Source of the DNA: Schaalia cardiffensis
GTDB lineage: Bacteria; Actinomycetota; Actinomycetes; Actinomycetales; Actinomycetaceae
Direction: 5' to 3'
Assembly: GCF_016405145.1 (NCBI RefSeq)
Contig: NZ_JAEKIA010000013.1
Span: 1 to 63,318, forward strand
Length of the DNA stretch: 63,318 bases
Within the stretch, counting starts at the first letter, position 1, and every line of letters begins with the position of its first letter. The notes under the pieces were generated by a model, which worked only from the letters and a program-made list of their open reading frames with translations, did not search any database and had not been told where the DNA came from. The translations under genes were made by a program, and so were the position numbers. Shown here one piece after another: positions 47,340 to 55,138 of this stretch.

Positions 47340-48044
47340 TCACTCGACCTTCTCGATCGCCTTCACAACAGCGTCCAAGGCCTGAGCCGCTTCCGGGCCC
47401 GAAGCTGAAAGCTCAACCCTTTGCCCCTGAGTGACTCCGAGCGCCATGAGTTCAAGAACCGATGCAGCATCCGCACCGTTCAAAGTCACCTCAGCGTCGA
47501 AAGAGCCTGCGACCCGAGCGACGAGCGCCGCCGGGCGAGCGTGCAGCCCCACCGGGTCAGCGACAAGAGCACTCGCCGTCATCGGCTCATCATCCCGGAT
47601 AGGCGGTTCGGGGCGAAGATCGAAATCCTCGGCCTCCTCCGCCGCCAATTTGCAGACGTTTCGGGCCGCCGCCACGACATTGCCAAGGGAATCGCCGAGC
47701 TGTGCCTTCACGGAAGCCGCGACCGTCGCCTCCACCACGGGGGCATCAACGAAGACGATGTGCTCCGGGTCGTCGGCGAAATCGAGCACAGCCTCGACTG
47801 TCATCAGCGCGGACCCAAGATCAGCCAGGACGACGACGCCCGAGCCCGCTTCGGTTCCCACAGCCTCCAGCGCCGAGTTCACAGCCGCTTCGATCTTGTC
47901 GTAGGAAGTGCCGATCCCCCCGTCCTCGGTGCCGCCCGCCGCCTTGAAGACGACGTCCGGCGCCATTTGTTCGGCGAGTTCAACGATTCCCCTGGCCAGA
48001 AGATCCGAATGCGAAGCAATGACGAAAGCGACCCTGGTCATCAT
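47340..48044 (-). CDS. dhaM: Dihydroxyacetone kinase phosphotransferase subunit DhaM (EIIA-HPr)
   Basis: Passes phosphate from the PTS to the ADP held by DhaL. 234 residues in two domains: a mannose-EIIA-like domain with the phosphorylated His in VIASHSDLLARG (H12), and an HPr domain with VGLHARPAALVARV (H168). The EI domain present in E. coli DhaM is absent, so phosphate must come from a separate EI. The ATG overlaps the dhaL stop as ATGA. Confidence 0.95.
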   Translation of the reverse strand: MMTRVAFVIASHSDLLARGIVELAEQMAPDVVFKAAGGTEDGGIGTSYDKIEAAVNSALEAVGTEAGSGVVVLADLGSALMTVEAVLDFADDPEHIVFVDAPVVEATVAASVKAQLGDSLGNVVAAARNVCKLAAEEAEDFDLRPEPPIRDDEPMTASALVADPVGLHARPAALVARVAGSFDAEVTLNGADAASVLELMALGVTQGQRVELSASGPEAAQALDAVVKAIEKVE

Positions 48045-48673
48045 GCCCTCTTCGCAGCTTCGAGAGCCTTGGCCAAAATGATCGACGAGGACATCGCGCC
48101 CGGATCGAGGTGCCCGATGGAGCGCTCACCCAAGTAGGAGGCGCGCCCCTTCGTTGCTTTCATCGGTTCGGTCGCGGCTGCGCCCTCGGCGGCGGCAGCA
48201 GCTGCGGCCTCGAGGACCGCGATCTCGTCCGCCCCCTCGGATGCGGCCTTCGCGGCAGCATCGGATGCGGGGCCCCAGGCATCGACCATGGTCTTCTCCC
48301 CGCGTTCGGCCTTGCCGCGGGCCTGAATCCCTTCGAGCGCTGCCGAGATCAGCGCTGCCACGCCCTCGGCCTTGACGGGTTCGAGGGCGCAGGCCTTCGC
48401 GGCGCGCAGGAACGCAGTGCCATACAGGGGCCCCGCCGCTCCTCCAACCGTGGACATGAGGGTCTTCGCGACGACTTTCAAAACGTCTTGGACGCTCCCG
48501 CAGGGCCTCTCCTCGAGGACCGAGACGACCTGGGAGAAGCCGCGGTCGAGGTTCTCACCGTGGTCGCCGTCGCCGATCTGGCGGTCCAGATCAATGAGGT
48601 ACTCGCGGTTGGCGGCAACGGCTTCACGGGTGAGCAGCATCCACCGGGTCGCCCATGCGACGTCGAGAGTCAT
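48041..48673 (-). CDS. dhaL: Dihydroxyacetone kinase subunit DhaL
   Basis: The ADP-binding subunit. About 210 residues of all-helical fold with DRQIGDGDHGENLDRGF (the Mg-ADP ligating Asp cluster), MSTVGGAAGPLYGTAFL and GRASYLGERSIGHLDPGAMS. The ATG at 48673 has GAGGAA upstream and lies 10 bases after dhaK. Confidence 0.96.
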   Translation of the reverse strand: MTLDVAWATRWMLLTREAVAANREYLIDLDRQIGDGDHGENLDRGFSQVVSVLEERPCGSVQDVLKVVAKTLMSTVGGAAGPLYGTAFLRAAKACALEPVKAEGVAALISAALEGIQARGKAERGEKTMVDAWGPASDAAAKAASEGADEIAVLEAAAAAAAEGAAATEPMKATKGRASYLGERSIGHLDPGAMSSSIILAKALEAAKRA

Positions 48674-48683
48674 TGTGCGTTCC

Positions 48684-49676
48684 TCACTTCCATGCCGGAG
48701 TGAACACCGGCGCGTCGAAAAGCTCGAGCAGTTCATCGTCGACGCGCAGCAGCGTGATGGACACGCCGGGCATCTCCAAACTGGTGACGTAGTTGCCAAC
48801 GAGGGAGCGAGCAATGCTCACGCCATCCGCTTCGAGGAGTTCAGCGAGGCGACGGTGGCAGATGTACAGCTCCGAGGAGGGAGTGCCGCCCATGCCGTTG
48901 ACGAGGGTGATGACGCGCTCCCCAGCTTTGAGTTCGAGGTCGTCGCGAACCTTCGTGTAAAGCTCTTCGACGAGGGCGTCGGCGCTTTCCATCTTCCCGC
49001 GGCGGTATCCGGGCTCTCCGTGGATGCCGATTCCGAGCTCAATCTCATCATCAGCGAGGTCGAAGGAGGGTTTGCCCGCGTGGGGGACGGTGCAGGGGCC
49101 CAGAGCCAGGCCCATGGAGCGCATTTCAGAGTTCGTCTTCTGCGCGACTGCGGTCACGGCGTCCAAGTCGTCACCGCGTTCAGCGGCGGCTCCCGCGAGC
49201 TTTTCGACGAAGATCGTGCCTGCGACGCCCCGGCGGCCCGCAGTGTAGAGCGAATCTTCAACGGCCACATCGTCGTTCACGACGATGCTGCGCACCTCGA
49301 TGTCCTCCATTTCGGCCATTTCGGCGGCGGTCTCGAAGTTGAGGACGTCGCCGGTGTAGTTCTTCACAATGTGCAAGACGCCAGCGCCGTGGTCGGCGGC
49401 CTTCGTCGCCTCGAGGATCGGATCGGGGGTCGGTGACGTGAACACCGCTCCGGGGACGGCCGCGTCGAGCATGCCCTCACCGACGAAGCCTGCGTGAAGG
49501 GGTTCGTGGCCGGAGCCGCCGCCGGACACGAGTCCGACCTTCCCTTCGACCTTCGGGGTTTTACGGGTCACGAAGTCGGGATCAAGATGGACCTCGACCA
49601 GGTCGGCGTGGGCGAGGGCGAAGCCCTCCAGGGTTTCCTTCACGACGTTATGGACGTCGTTGACCAGCTTCTTCAT
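48684..49676 (-). CDS. dhaK: Dihydroxyacetone kinase subunit DhaK
   Basis: The substrate-binding subunit that holds dihydroxyacetone covalently on a histidine. About 330 residues. LVSGGGSGHEPLHAGFVG lies near 49-66, and the covalent His is H219 in ELGIGIHGEPGYRRG. The ATG at 49676 has AAGGAGG four bases upstream. First gene of dhaKLM; no DhaR-type regulator is present nearby. The operon sits between folC and ndk. Confidence 0.97.
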   Translation of the reverse strand: MKKLVNDVHNVVKETLEGFALAHADLVEVHLDPDFVTRKTPKVEGKVGLVSGGGSGHEPLHAGFVGEGMLDAAVPGAVFTSPTPDPILEATKAADHGAGVLHIVKNYTGDVLNFETAAEMAEMEDIEVRSIVVNDDVAVEDSLYTAGRRGVAGTIFVEKLAGAAAERGDDLDAVTAVAQKTNSEMRSMGLALGPCTVPHAGKPSFDLADDEIELGIGIHGEPGYRRGKMESADALVEELYTKVRDDLELKAGERVITLVNGMGGTPSSELYICHRRLAELLEADGVSIARSLVGNYVTSLEMPGVSITLLRVDDELLELFDAPVFTPAWK

Positions 49677-49767
49677 AGTGCCTCCTTGCATCCGGTGAGC
49701 GGTCGCCACGACCAATGCTGCCACCTCGATGCACGTTCAACCACCCATTTGGACGAGTGTGCAGACC

Positions 49768-51537
49768 TTAAGCCTTCTTTCCGGCCAAAGACAGCATATG
49801 ACCTGCAAGAACAACCGAACCGAAGACAACGACACCCGCCTTGTCCGCAGGGTCACTCGTCGCCTCGGCAAGCTGGGCCGCCAGATCCACCGCATCAGCG
49901 AGCGAATCGCGCGCCTGAACCCGTTCCTCGCCGAAAACCTCGGCGGCGATGAGCTGGAGCGTCTCAAGATCGGCCGCCCGCTCCCCCGGCATCTGCGTGA
50001 CGACGATCGAGTCGAGGTGCGGCTCCATCTCGGACAGCACGGATTCGATCTCCTTATCCGCCATTGCTGAATACACGCCGACAGTGTGCGCAAAGGGGAA
50101 GGACTCTTCGAGGGCGCGGGCCAAGGATCTGACTCCGGCCGGATTGTGGGCGGAGTCAGCGATGATCGTCGGTGAATGGCGGACGACCTGGAGGCGCCCG
50201 GGCGAAGTTGCCGTCATCATGCCGTTCTCCACGATTCGCCCGTCAAGCTCACGGCCTCCCATGAACGCTTCGACTCCGACGAGGGCGCAAGCGGCGTTGT
50301 GGGCCTGGTGCTCGCCGAAAAGCGGAAGGAAGACGTCTTCGTATACGGCTGCAGGGGTACGGACGCTCACAAGTTGCCCGCCGACGCCCATCTGGCGTCC
50401 CAGCACCTCGAAGTCCCGTCCCTCCAGGCGCACGACGGCATCGACCTCGCGGGCGCGTTCGAGGAGAATATCGAGGGCCTCTTCGGGCTGTTCGGCGATG
50501 ACGACGATCTGTCCGGGTTTGATGATGCCCGCCTTCTCGCGCGCAATATCAGCAATCTCGGAGCCCAACCATGTGGTGTGGTCACGGTCGATCGGCATGA
50601 TGACACTCACCCCCGCATCAAGAGTGTTCGTCGCATCCCACAGGCCACCCATTCCGACTTCCACGACGGCCGCGTCGATGGGATAGTCGGCGAAGGCCGC
50701 GAAAGCCATGACGGTGAAGACTTCGAAGAAGGACAGGCGAGGCCCTCCTTCGGTGGTGGAACGTTCATCGACCATGTCGATATAGGGGGCGACGTCCTCC
50801 CAGGCGGCGATGAAGCCCTCCTTGGAGATAGGGGCGCCCTCAAGGCTGATGCGCTCGCGGGCGTCGAGCAGGTGCGGGGAGGTGAACCTGCCGGTCTTCA
50901 TGCCGAAGGCCGTGAGCAGCGCGTCAATGATCCGGGCTGTGGAGGTCTTGCCATTGGTCCCCGTGATGTGAATGGCCGGGTAGGAGCTCTGAGGGTCGCC
51001 GAGAATGTCGAGGACTGCTTTCACCCGCTGCGTGGAGGGCTGGACATTATGCTCGGGCGCGCGCGAGACGATCGACTGGTAGATCTCCTCGACTCTCGTG
51101 TCGAGCGCAAGCTGTGCATCAGCCTCATCGAGGGCTCGCTCATGCTCGAGCTTGGCCTGTTCGGCCTTCGCCTGCGCGGCGTCTTCGAGGAAGTCCTCAT
51201 CGACCTCGCCCTCGATTTCGGCGAGAATGGAGGGGTCGGGGCCGAGCAGCAGGGAGGATTCGACGAGGGCGCGAAGGGCTGCAGCGCGCTCGTCCTCCTC
51301 CTCGGATGCGTCGGCGTTGGTGACGTCGGTGAGGGCGAGTTCGTCGGGGGCATCGGCCTGCTCGAGGTACGGGAGGAGATCCGCGGGGATGGTGCCGGGC
51401 TGGTGCTCGTGGTACTCGTCGTGCTGGTGCTGCTCGCGGCGCTCGTGAGCATTCATCTCATTGCTCTGCTGCAGGTCCTCACCCTTCTTGCTCTGCTGCT
51501 GCTCGTCACCGAAAAATGCGGGGTGCTCGTTTGCCAT
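49768..51537 (-). CDS. folC: Folylpolyglutamate synthase / dihydrofolate synthase with N-terminal extension
   Basis: Adds glutamate to folates (and in many bacteria to dihydropteroate). The 589 residues exceed the usual 420-450. The FolC core begins near residue 148 with the P-loop ITGTNGKTSTAR at 191-202, then TSPHLLDARERIS and the C-terminal Mur-ligase domain with ADSAHNPAGVRSLARAL. The first 147 residues are low-complexity, rich in Glu, Gln, His and Ala. The ATG at 51537 has GGGAGG 5 bases upstream, so the extension is likely translated. Confidence 0.95.
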   Translation of the reverse strand: MANEHPAFFGDEQQQSKKGEDLQQSNEMNAHERREQHQHDEYHEHQPGTIPADLLPYLEQADAPDELALTDVTNADASEEEDERAAALRALVESSLLLGPDPSILAEIEGEVDEDFLEDAAQAKAEQAKLEHERALDEADAQLALDTRVEEIYQSIVSRAPEHNVQPSTQRVKAVLDILGDPQSSYPAIHITGTNGKTSTARIIDALLTAFGMKTGRFTSPHLLDARERISLEGAPISKEGFIAAWEDVAPYIDMVDERSTTEGGPRLSFFEVFTVMAFAAFADYPIDAAVVEVGMGGLWDATNTLDAGVSVIMPIDRDHTTWLGSEIADIAREKAGIIKPGQIVVIAEQPEEALDILLERAREVDAVVRLEGRDFEVLGRQMGVGGQLVSVRTPAAVYEDVFLPLFGEHQAHNAACALVGVEAFMGGRELDGRIVENGMMTATSPGRLQVVRHSPTIIADSAHNPAGVRSLARALEESFPFAHTVGVYSAMADKEIESVLSEMEPHLDSIVVTQMPGERAADLETLQLIAAEVFGEERVQARDSLADAVDLAAQLAEATSDPADKAGVVVFGSVVLAGHMLSLAGKKA

Positions 51538-52047
51538 TCATTCCTCCCGGGCTCCTTCCCGGGGTCCCGGGACGCGAAAGCCGATTCTATCCCCGCACGC
51601 TGCGCCAAGGCTCACCGCCCGGGTGCATGGGCGCCTTCTGGGCACAAGTCGGACCCTCACGGCCCTTCTCTCCCACGGCCAAGCGCATTTGCCCAGGTCG
51701 CAAGTCGGGGTTCACCCCACTCTCCCCCTCTTCGTCCGACTTGTGCCCACCAAAGGACCAAGCGCTCACCCTCAAAGCGGAATAGTGCCCCTAATTCGTC
51801 CAACTTCACCAACAAAAACCAGCCAACTTCACCAATAGAAACCAGCCAACTTACCCAATGAACACGGGCTTTTCATTGCAATCACAATGAATCTGCCCTA
51901 CCTCAGACCCACGGTTGGGACTGATCTTCCGCGCATTGCCGATGACATCCTCGCGAAGGCTCTCGCAAGCAGCGGTGCCGTCCAGATCCGAAGTGCAGAA
52001 TGCTGAAATGTGAGAGCCAAGGCAACCCTCAGAATCAATGATCCGAA
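51538..52047. repeat. Gap folC-hipB with a REP-like palindrome and 22-base tandem repeats
   Basis: GGGCACAAGTCGGAC at 51640-51654 faces its exact inverse at 51734-51748, the element also found at 18.1 kb. Three degenerate units (51798-51821, 51822-51844, 51845-51864; core GCCAACTTCACCAATAGA) follow. The folC promoter must be here too. No gene is convincing. Confidence 0.8.
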
Positions 52048-52149
52048 GTGACGCTACATTCACACAGCCCGGCGTGAACGTACATCCACACCTATGAGAT
52101 GTGACAATACGTTTACATCAAACGAATGTTGACGTACCATCACATCATG
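52048..52149 (+). promoter_or_regulatory. hipBA promoter with four operator-like repeats
   Basis: Four related 17-22-base elements start at 52048, 52074, 52101 and 52128; each is GTGA or GTTGA, then ACG-(T)TACAT-CACA-like (for example GTGAACGTACATCCACAC). The third also contains the palindrome CGTTT-ACATC-AAACG. A promoter lies inside the last two: TTTACA (52112-52117), 17-base spacer, TACCAT (52135-52140), six bases, then ATG 52147. This layout predicts autorepression by HipB on a leaderless transcript. Confidence 0.7.
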
Positions 52150-52698
52150 CAGTTCCGACGAATCATGGGTCCCCAAGGCCTTGGAGCAGCAATCCGCGAG
52201 GAGCGCCTCGATCAGGGGCTCACTCAGGCCCAGCTGGCCTCGAAAGCGCGGGTCTCTCGAGAGTGGCTGTCCGGCGTTGAGCGCGGCGAACGCGCTGGCG
52301 CTGAATTGTCAAAGATTTTCCAGGTCCTCAGCTCCCTCGACATAGATCTATCCCTCTCCCCATGCTCATCCCGCGAACCATCAAGTCCACGATCCGAGAA
52401 TCCGAGCATTCCCCCTCCGCTACACACTCCGAACTCAACGAGGTTGACAACGAATGAGGCGACCCGCAAAGCCCTGAAAGAGATGGGGTATACAGGCGCG
52501 AGTACCCACGGCATATCACAGAACGCTCCAAGCTTCCCAAATCCTCAGATGCGCTCTGCCTTCCTAGAGGCAGCAAAGATCATTGGTCGCCTATCAGTCG
52601 CCGCTTCAACAACAACCTCAACTCCTTATTCTCTCGCTGCAACTGAAGCAATTCAGAAGCTCATGCAAGAAATTGAAGGCCAACGGAAACCAAAATGA
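52147..52698 (+). CDS. HipB-like XRE-family antitoxin/regulator
   Basis: About 183 residues. A helix-turn-helix of the Cro/C1 type lies near residues 12-65 (LGAAIREERLDQGLTQAQLA, then SREWLSGVERGERAGAELSK), the form seen in HipB. A long Ser/Pro-rich middle and a C-terminal helical part follow, longer than E. coli HipB (88 residues). The ATG at 52147 fits the leaderless promoter. Its stop overlaps the hipA start as ATGA. It probably neutralises HipA and represses the operon through the upstream repeats. Confidence 0.85.
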   Translation: MQFRRIMGPQGLGAAIREERLDQGLTQAQLASKARVSREWLSGVERGERAGAELSKIFQVLSSLDIDLSLSPCSSREPSSPRSENPSIPPPLHTPNSTRLTTNEATRKALKEMGYTGASTHGISQNAPSFPNPQMRSAFLEAAKIIGRLSVAASTTTSTPYSLAATEAIQKLMQEIEGQRKPK

Positions 52699-53954
52699 AG
52701 CGCCTGAACATGATGATGAACGGCCATTCCGTCGGCCACCTGGATCAGGACGATCACGGAAAGACAACCTTGACCGCTCCCCCCACCGAGGACGCACCAC
52801 GCCTATCATTGGCGTTCGCGCCATCTAGTCGCCCGGTTTCTCATCGACTCACTCGCGCCTACATTGAAGGTCTATTACCTGAGAACGAGATAGTCCGTAG
52901 AGCTACAGCAGAGCGGACCGGGGCAAATGCAAACAACCTTTTCTCACTGTTAGAGAAGATTGGCAGGGATTGCCCGGGGGCGGTGCAGTTCTTCCCAGAA
53001 GATGTTGAAGCCTCCGAACTCGAGGGGCCCCTGAAGCCGATAGATGAAGAACAGATCGGTCGCCGACTGAAAGGGGCTTCATCAGCTTCCGGGATCCCCT
53101 GGATAGTGACTGGAGAGCATTGGTCGCTTGGCGGCCTGCAGGCAAAATTTGCCCTGCGCTATGAAAATGGTCACTGGTTCGAGGCCTGCGGATCACAAGC
53201 TACGACTCACATTTTTAAACCCGGAATCACCGAATTACGATCACAAGCTTTAATCGAGCACCTAACTATGAGGGCACTCTCCCTGACCGGTCAAGCCCTA
53301 ACCGGAACAATGCCTTTTCCAGAGATCGCCGAATCGAGCTTCACAGTCTTCGACCGGACACCGGCTATCGTCGTCACCCGTTACGACCGTTTTAGGGATG
53401 AAACTGGCCATCTATACAGGATCCATCAGGAAGACTTCTGTCAGTCAACTTCAACATTACCTCGTGACAAGTATCGTGTGACGGCAGCGGATGTCGTCTC
53501 AGTTCTGCGTAAGACAGGGACGTCGCAGGACCAGATCGATCTATTTGCAAGAGGTGTACTGCTCAACTGGATCGTGGCCGCACCCGACGGGCATGCGAAG
53601 AACTTCTCCGCGATTCTCACATCGGATTCCCCGGTACTCGCGCCGTTGTATGACGTAGCTACAGGTCTCGGGCAGAGCACCACGTACGACAGCCTTGCAA
53701 TGGGGATCGGGGGAAAGACTCAGATGCCCCAAGTCCATAGCACACATATCCTGCGCTTCGCCGACGCTTTGAAAGTTGACGGAGATTCATTACTGGGATT
53801 CGCAACAGCATCTGCTCGTATCATCCCGATGGCGTTCAAAGAAGCCATCGACGAGGTTCTGCACTCCTTGAGTGCTGAAACCACAGAGCACATCCAACGA
53901 GTCGAGGCCGAACTCGCCAAGCACTGTCAGTCGGTCTTGCGACAGCTTGACTGA
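52695..53954 (+). CDS. hipA: HipA-family serine/threonine kinase toxin
   Basis: 419 residues, the usual HipA length. A Ser/Gly loop WSLGGLQAKFAL (S144, K151) matches the autophosphorylation and nucleotide loop; THIFKPG carries K175. The HipA block YRIHQEDFCQ lies at 241-250, the catalytic loop APDGHAKNFS has D298 and N303, and the metal-binding D320 is in PLYDVAT. All kinase residues are present, so it looks active. E. coli HipA phosphorylates glutamyl-tRNA synthetase; the target here is unknown. The DNA is visibly A+T richer than its neighbours, suggesting acquisition. Confidence 0.93.
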   Translation: MKRLNMMMNGHSVGHLDQDDHGKTTLTAPPTEDAPRLSLAFAPSSRPVSHRLTRAYIEGLLPENEIVRRATAERTGANANNLFSLLEKIGRDCPGAVQFFPEDVEASELEGPLKPIDEEQIGRRLKGASSASGIPWIVTGEHWSLGGLQAKFALRYENGHWFEACGSQATTHIFKPGITELRSQALIEHLTMRALSLTGQALTGTMPFPEIAESSFTVFDRTPAIVVTRYDRFRDETGHLYRIHQEDFCQSTSTLPRDKYRVTAADVVSVLRKTGTSQDQIDLFARGVLLNWIVAAPDGHAKNFSAILTSDSPVLAPLYDVATGLGQSTTYDSLAMGIGGKTQMPQVHSTHILRFADALKVDGDSLLGFATASARIIPMAFKEAIDEVLHSLSAETTEHIQRVEAELAKHCQSVLRQLD

Positions 53955-54214
53955 TTCGCTCCATCTCATCAGAGAATCGTTGCGCAGGAGAACATCGCCG
54001 ATTCCAAGACAGGTAGCGACCGCACCCTAAATTGGGAGTCAAAATCTGAAGACCATACCGCACTAATGCTCACGACTACTGTTGACGACTTCGTTAGTTG
54101 ACTGGACACAGAAAGGACGAACAGCGTCGCCAGCCAAGCCCCAGGAATCCGACCCAAAGTCGCCTTCAAGAACATGGCACCCAGGTACCACAATTGGACC
54201 TACCATCCTGCCTT
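53955..54214. other. A+T-richer gap after hipA
   Basis: No gene or clear terminator seen between hipA and the convergent membrane-anchored gene. Confidence 0.4.
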
Positions 54215-54733
54215 CTACGCATTGCGAGACGATCCACCACACACATCGCTAACCCTACGCTCCAACAAGAAGAATATCCAACCAAAAAGACTCTTTCGCA
54301 AAAAATAAGAAGAGTTGATCGCAGACAACAGAACATCTGAGAATTCCTTAGCCCAATGCGAATCACCCGCTTCTGCAATCTCACGATCACCCCCAAAAAG
54401 GTCATAATCCTCTAACCAAACCCCTTTTAGTAGATTATCTCTGCCTTTCTCCCTCAAGTACTGAAAATAGGGTGTTGCCTCAACCAATCTCCGCCCCAGC
54501 TCCGCCCGCGAGCCAAAAAGAATCGGATCATCAACACCCCACGTCATCGAGCAACTATTCTGATAGCCCACTAACGCATAATAGAGACCATACAAAGAAT
54601 CGAGAGCCTCCTCTTTACGCCTATTTGCATCAATTCTTAAGGAAACACAGGCGGAGACAACAGAACCAAGGAACCCTCCAACAAGAGCGGACAACAAAGC
54701 AGACAAAACACCGGGAACAAACAAGTCTAACAT
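54215..54733 (-). CDS. Membrane-anchored protein of unknown function
   Basis: 172 residues. An N-terminal hydrophobic helix (LFVPGVLSALLSALVGGFLG and on to about residue 32) is followed by RIDANRRKEEALDSLYGLYYA and a soluble, aromatic-rich remainder with a second hydrophobic patch near 150 (LFGWIFFLLE). I recognise no family. Codon use and A+T content resemble hipBA, so it probably arrived with that islet. The start is not marked by a strong ribosome site. Confidence that it is a real gene is moderate. Confidence 0.6.
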   Translation of the reverse strand: MLDLFVPGVLSALLSALVGGFLGSVVSACVSLRIDANRRKEEALDSLYGLYYALVGYQNSCSMTWGVDDPILFGSRAELGRRLVEATPYFQYLREKGRDNLLKGVWLEDYDLFGGDREIAEAGDSHWAKEFSDVLLSAINSSYFLRKSLFGWIFFLLERRVSDVCGGSSRNA

Positions 54734-55083
54734 CTATCTCAATTCCCTAAACAAACGTTTCTACAAATATATTCCAGTCACTTTAAGGCGAGACCCTGCA
54801 AGCATCTAAACCACGGCAACATCTGTAGATCCATACAAATTCTTCACACACCATTTTGTCTCATATCAATTCTCAGCACAGGTCGCGAGTATAAACAAGC
54901 ACAGGGGAACAGGCTATAACCGAAAGGCAGACCGATCTAACTGATATGTCGGCTTGTTGATTATAAGGCTCAGAGCTTCAACGAACGCACCCGACCTGTT
55001 CCCAAGCCTCAGGGAATACCCCTTACCTCAGATGGGGATGGAGCGGCCCTGAGCAGCGTTCAAAGCGGGAGCAGCACGCAAAG
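54734..55083. other. A+T-rich gap between the orphan gene and ileS
   Basis: No gene seen. The left 200 bases are among the most A+T-rich in the window and could hold the orphan gene promoter. The composition returns to normal at about 54960, which probably marks the right border of the acquired segment. Confidence 0.45.
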
Positions 55084-55117
55084 CGGGGGGCCAGGGTGTT
55101 GATCCACCCCGGCCCCC
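55084..55117 (-). terminator. ileS terminator hairpin
   Basis: GGGGGCC-A-GGGTG pairs with CACCC-C-GGCCCCC around the loop TTGATC. It begins about 20 bases after the ileS stop. The trailing minus-strand CGCTTTGCG is only weakly U-rich. Confidence 0.7.
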
Positions 55118-55138
55118 GCCGGATCATGCGCGCTCAAC

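Noticed and set aside
49950-51861. Long plus-strand open frames opposite folC
   Set aside because: Shadows of folC; no start signals and the translation is not protein-like.
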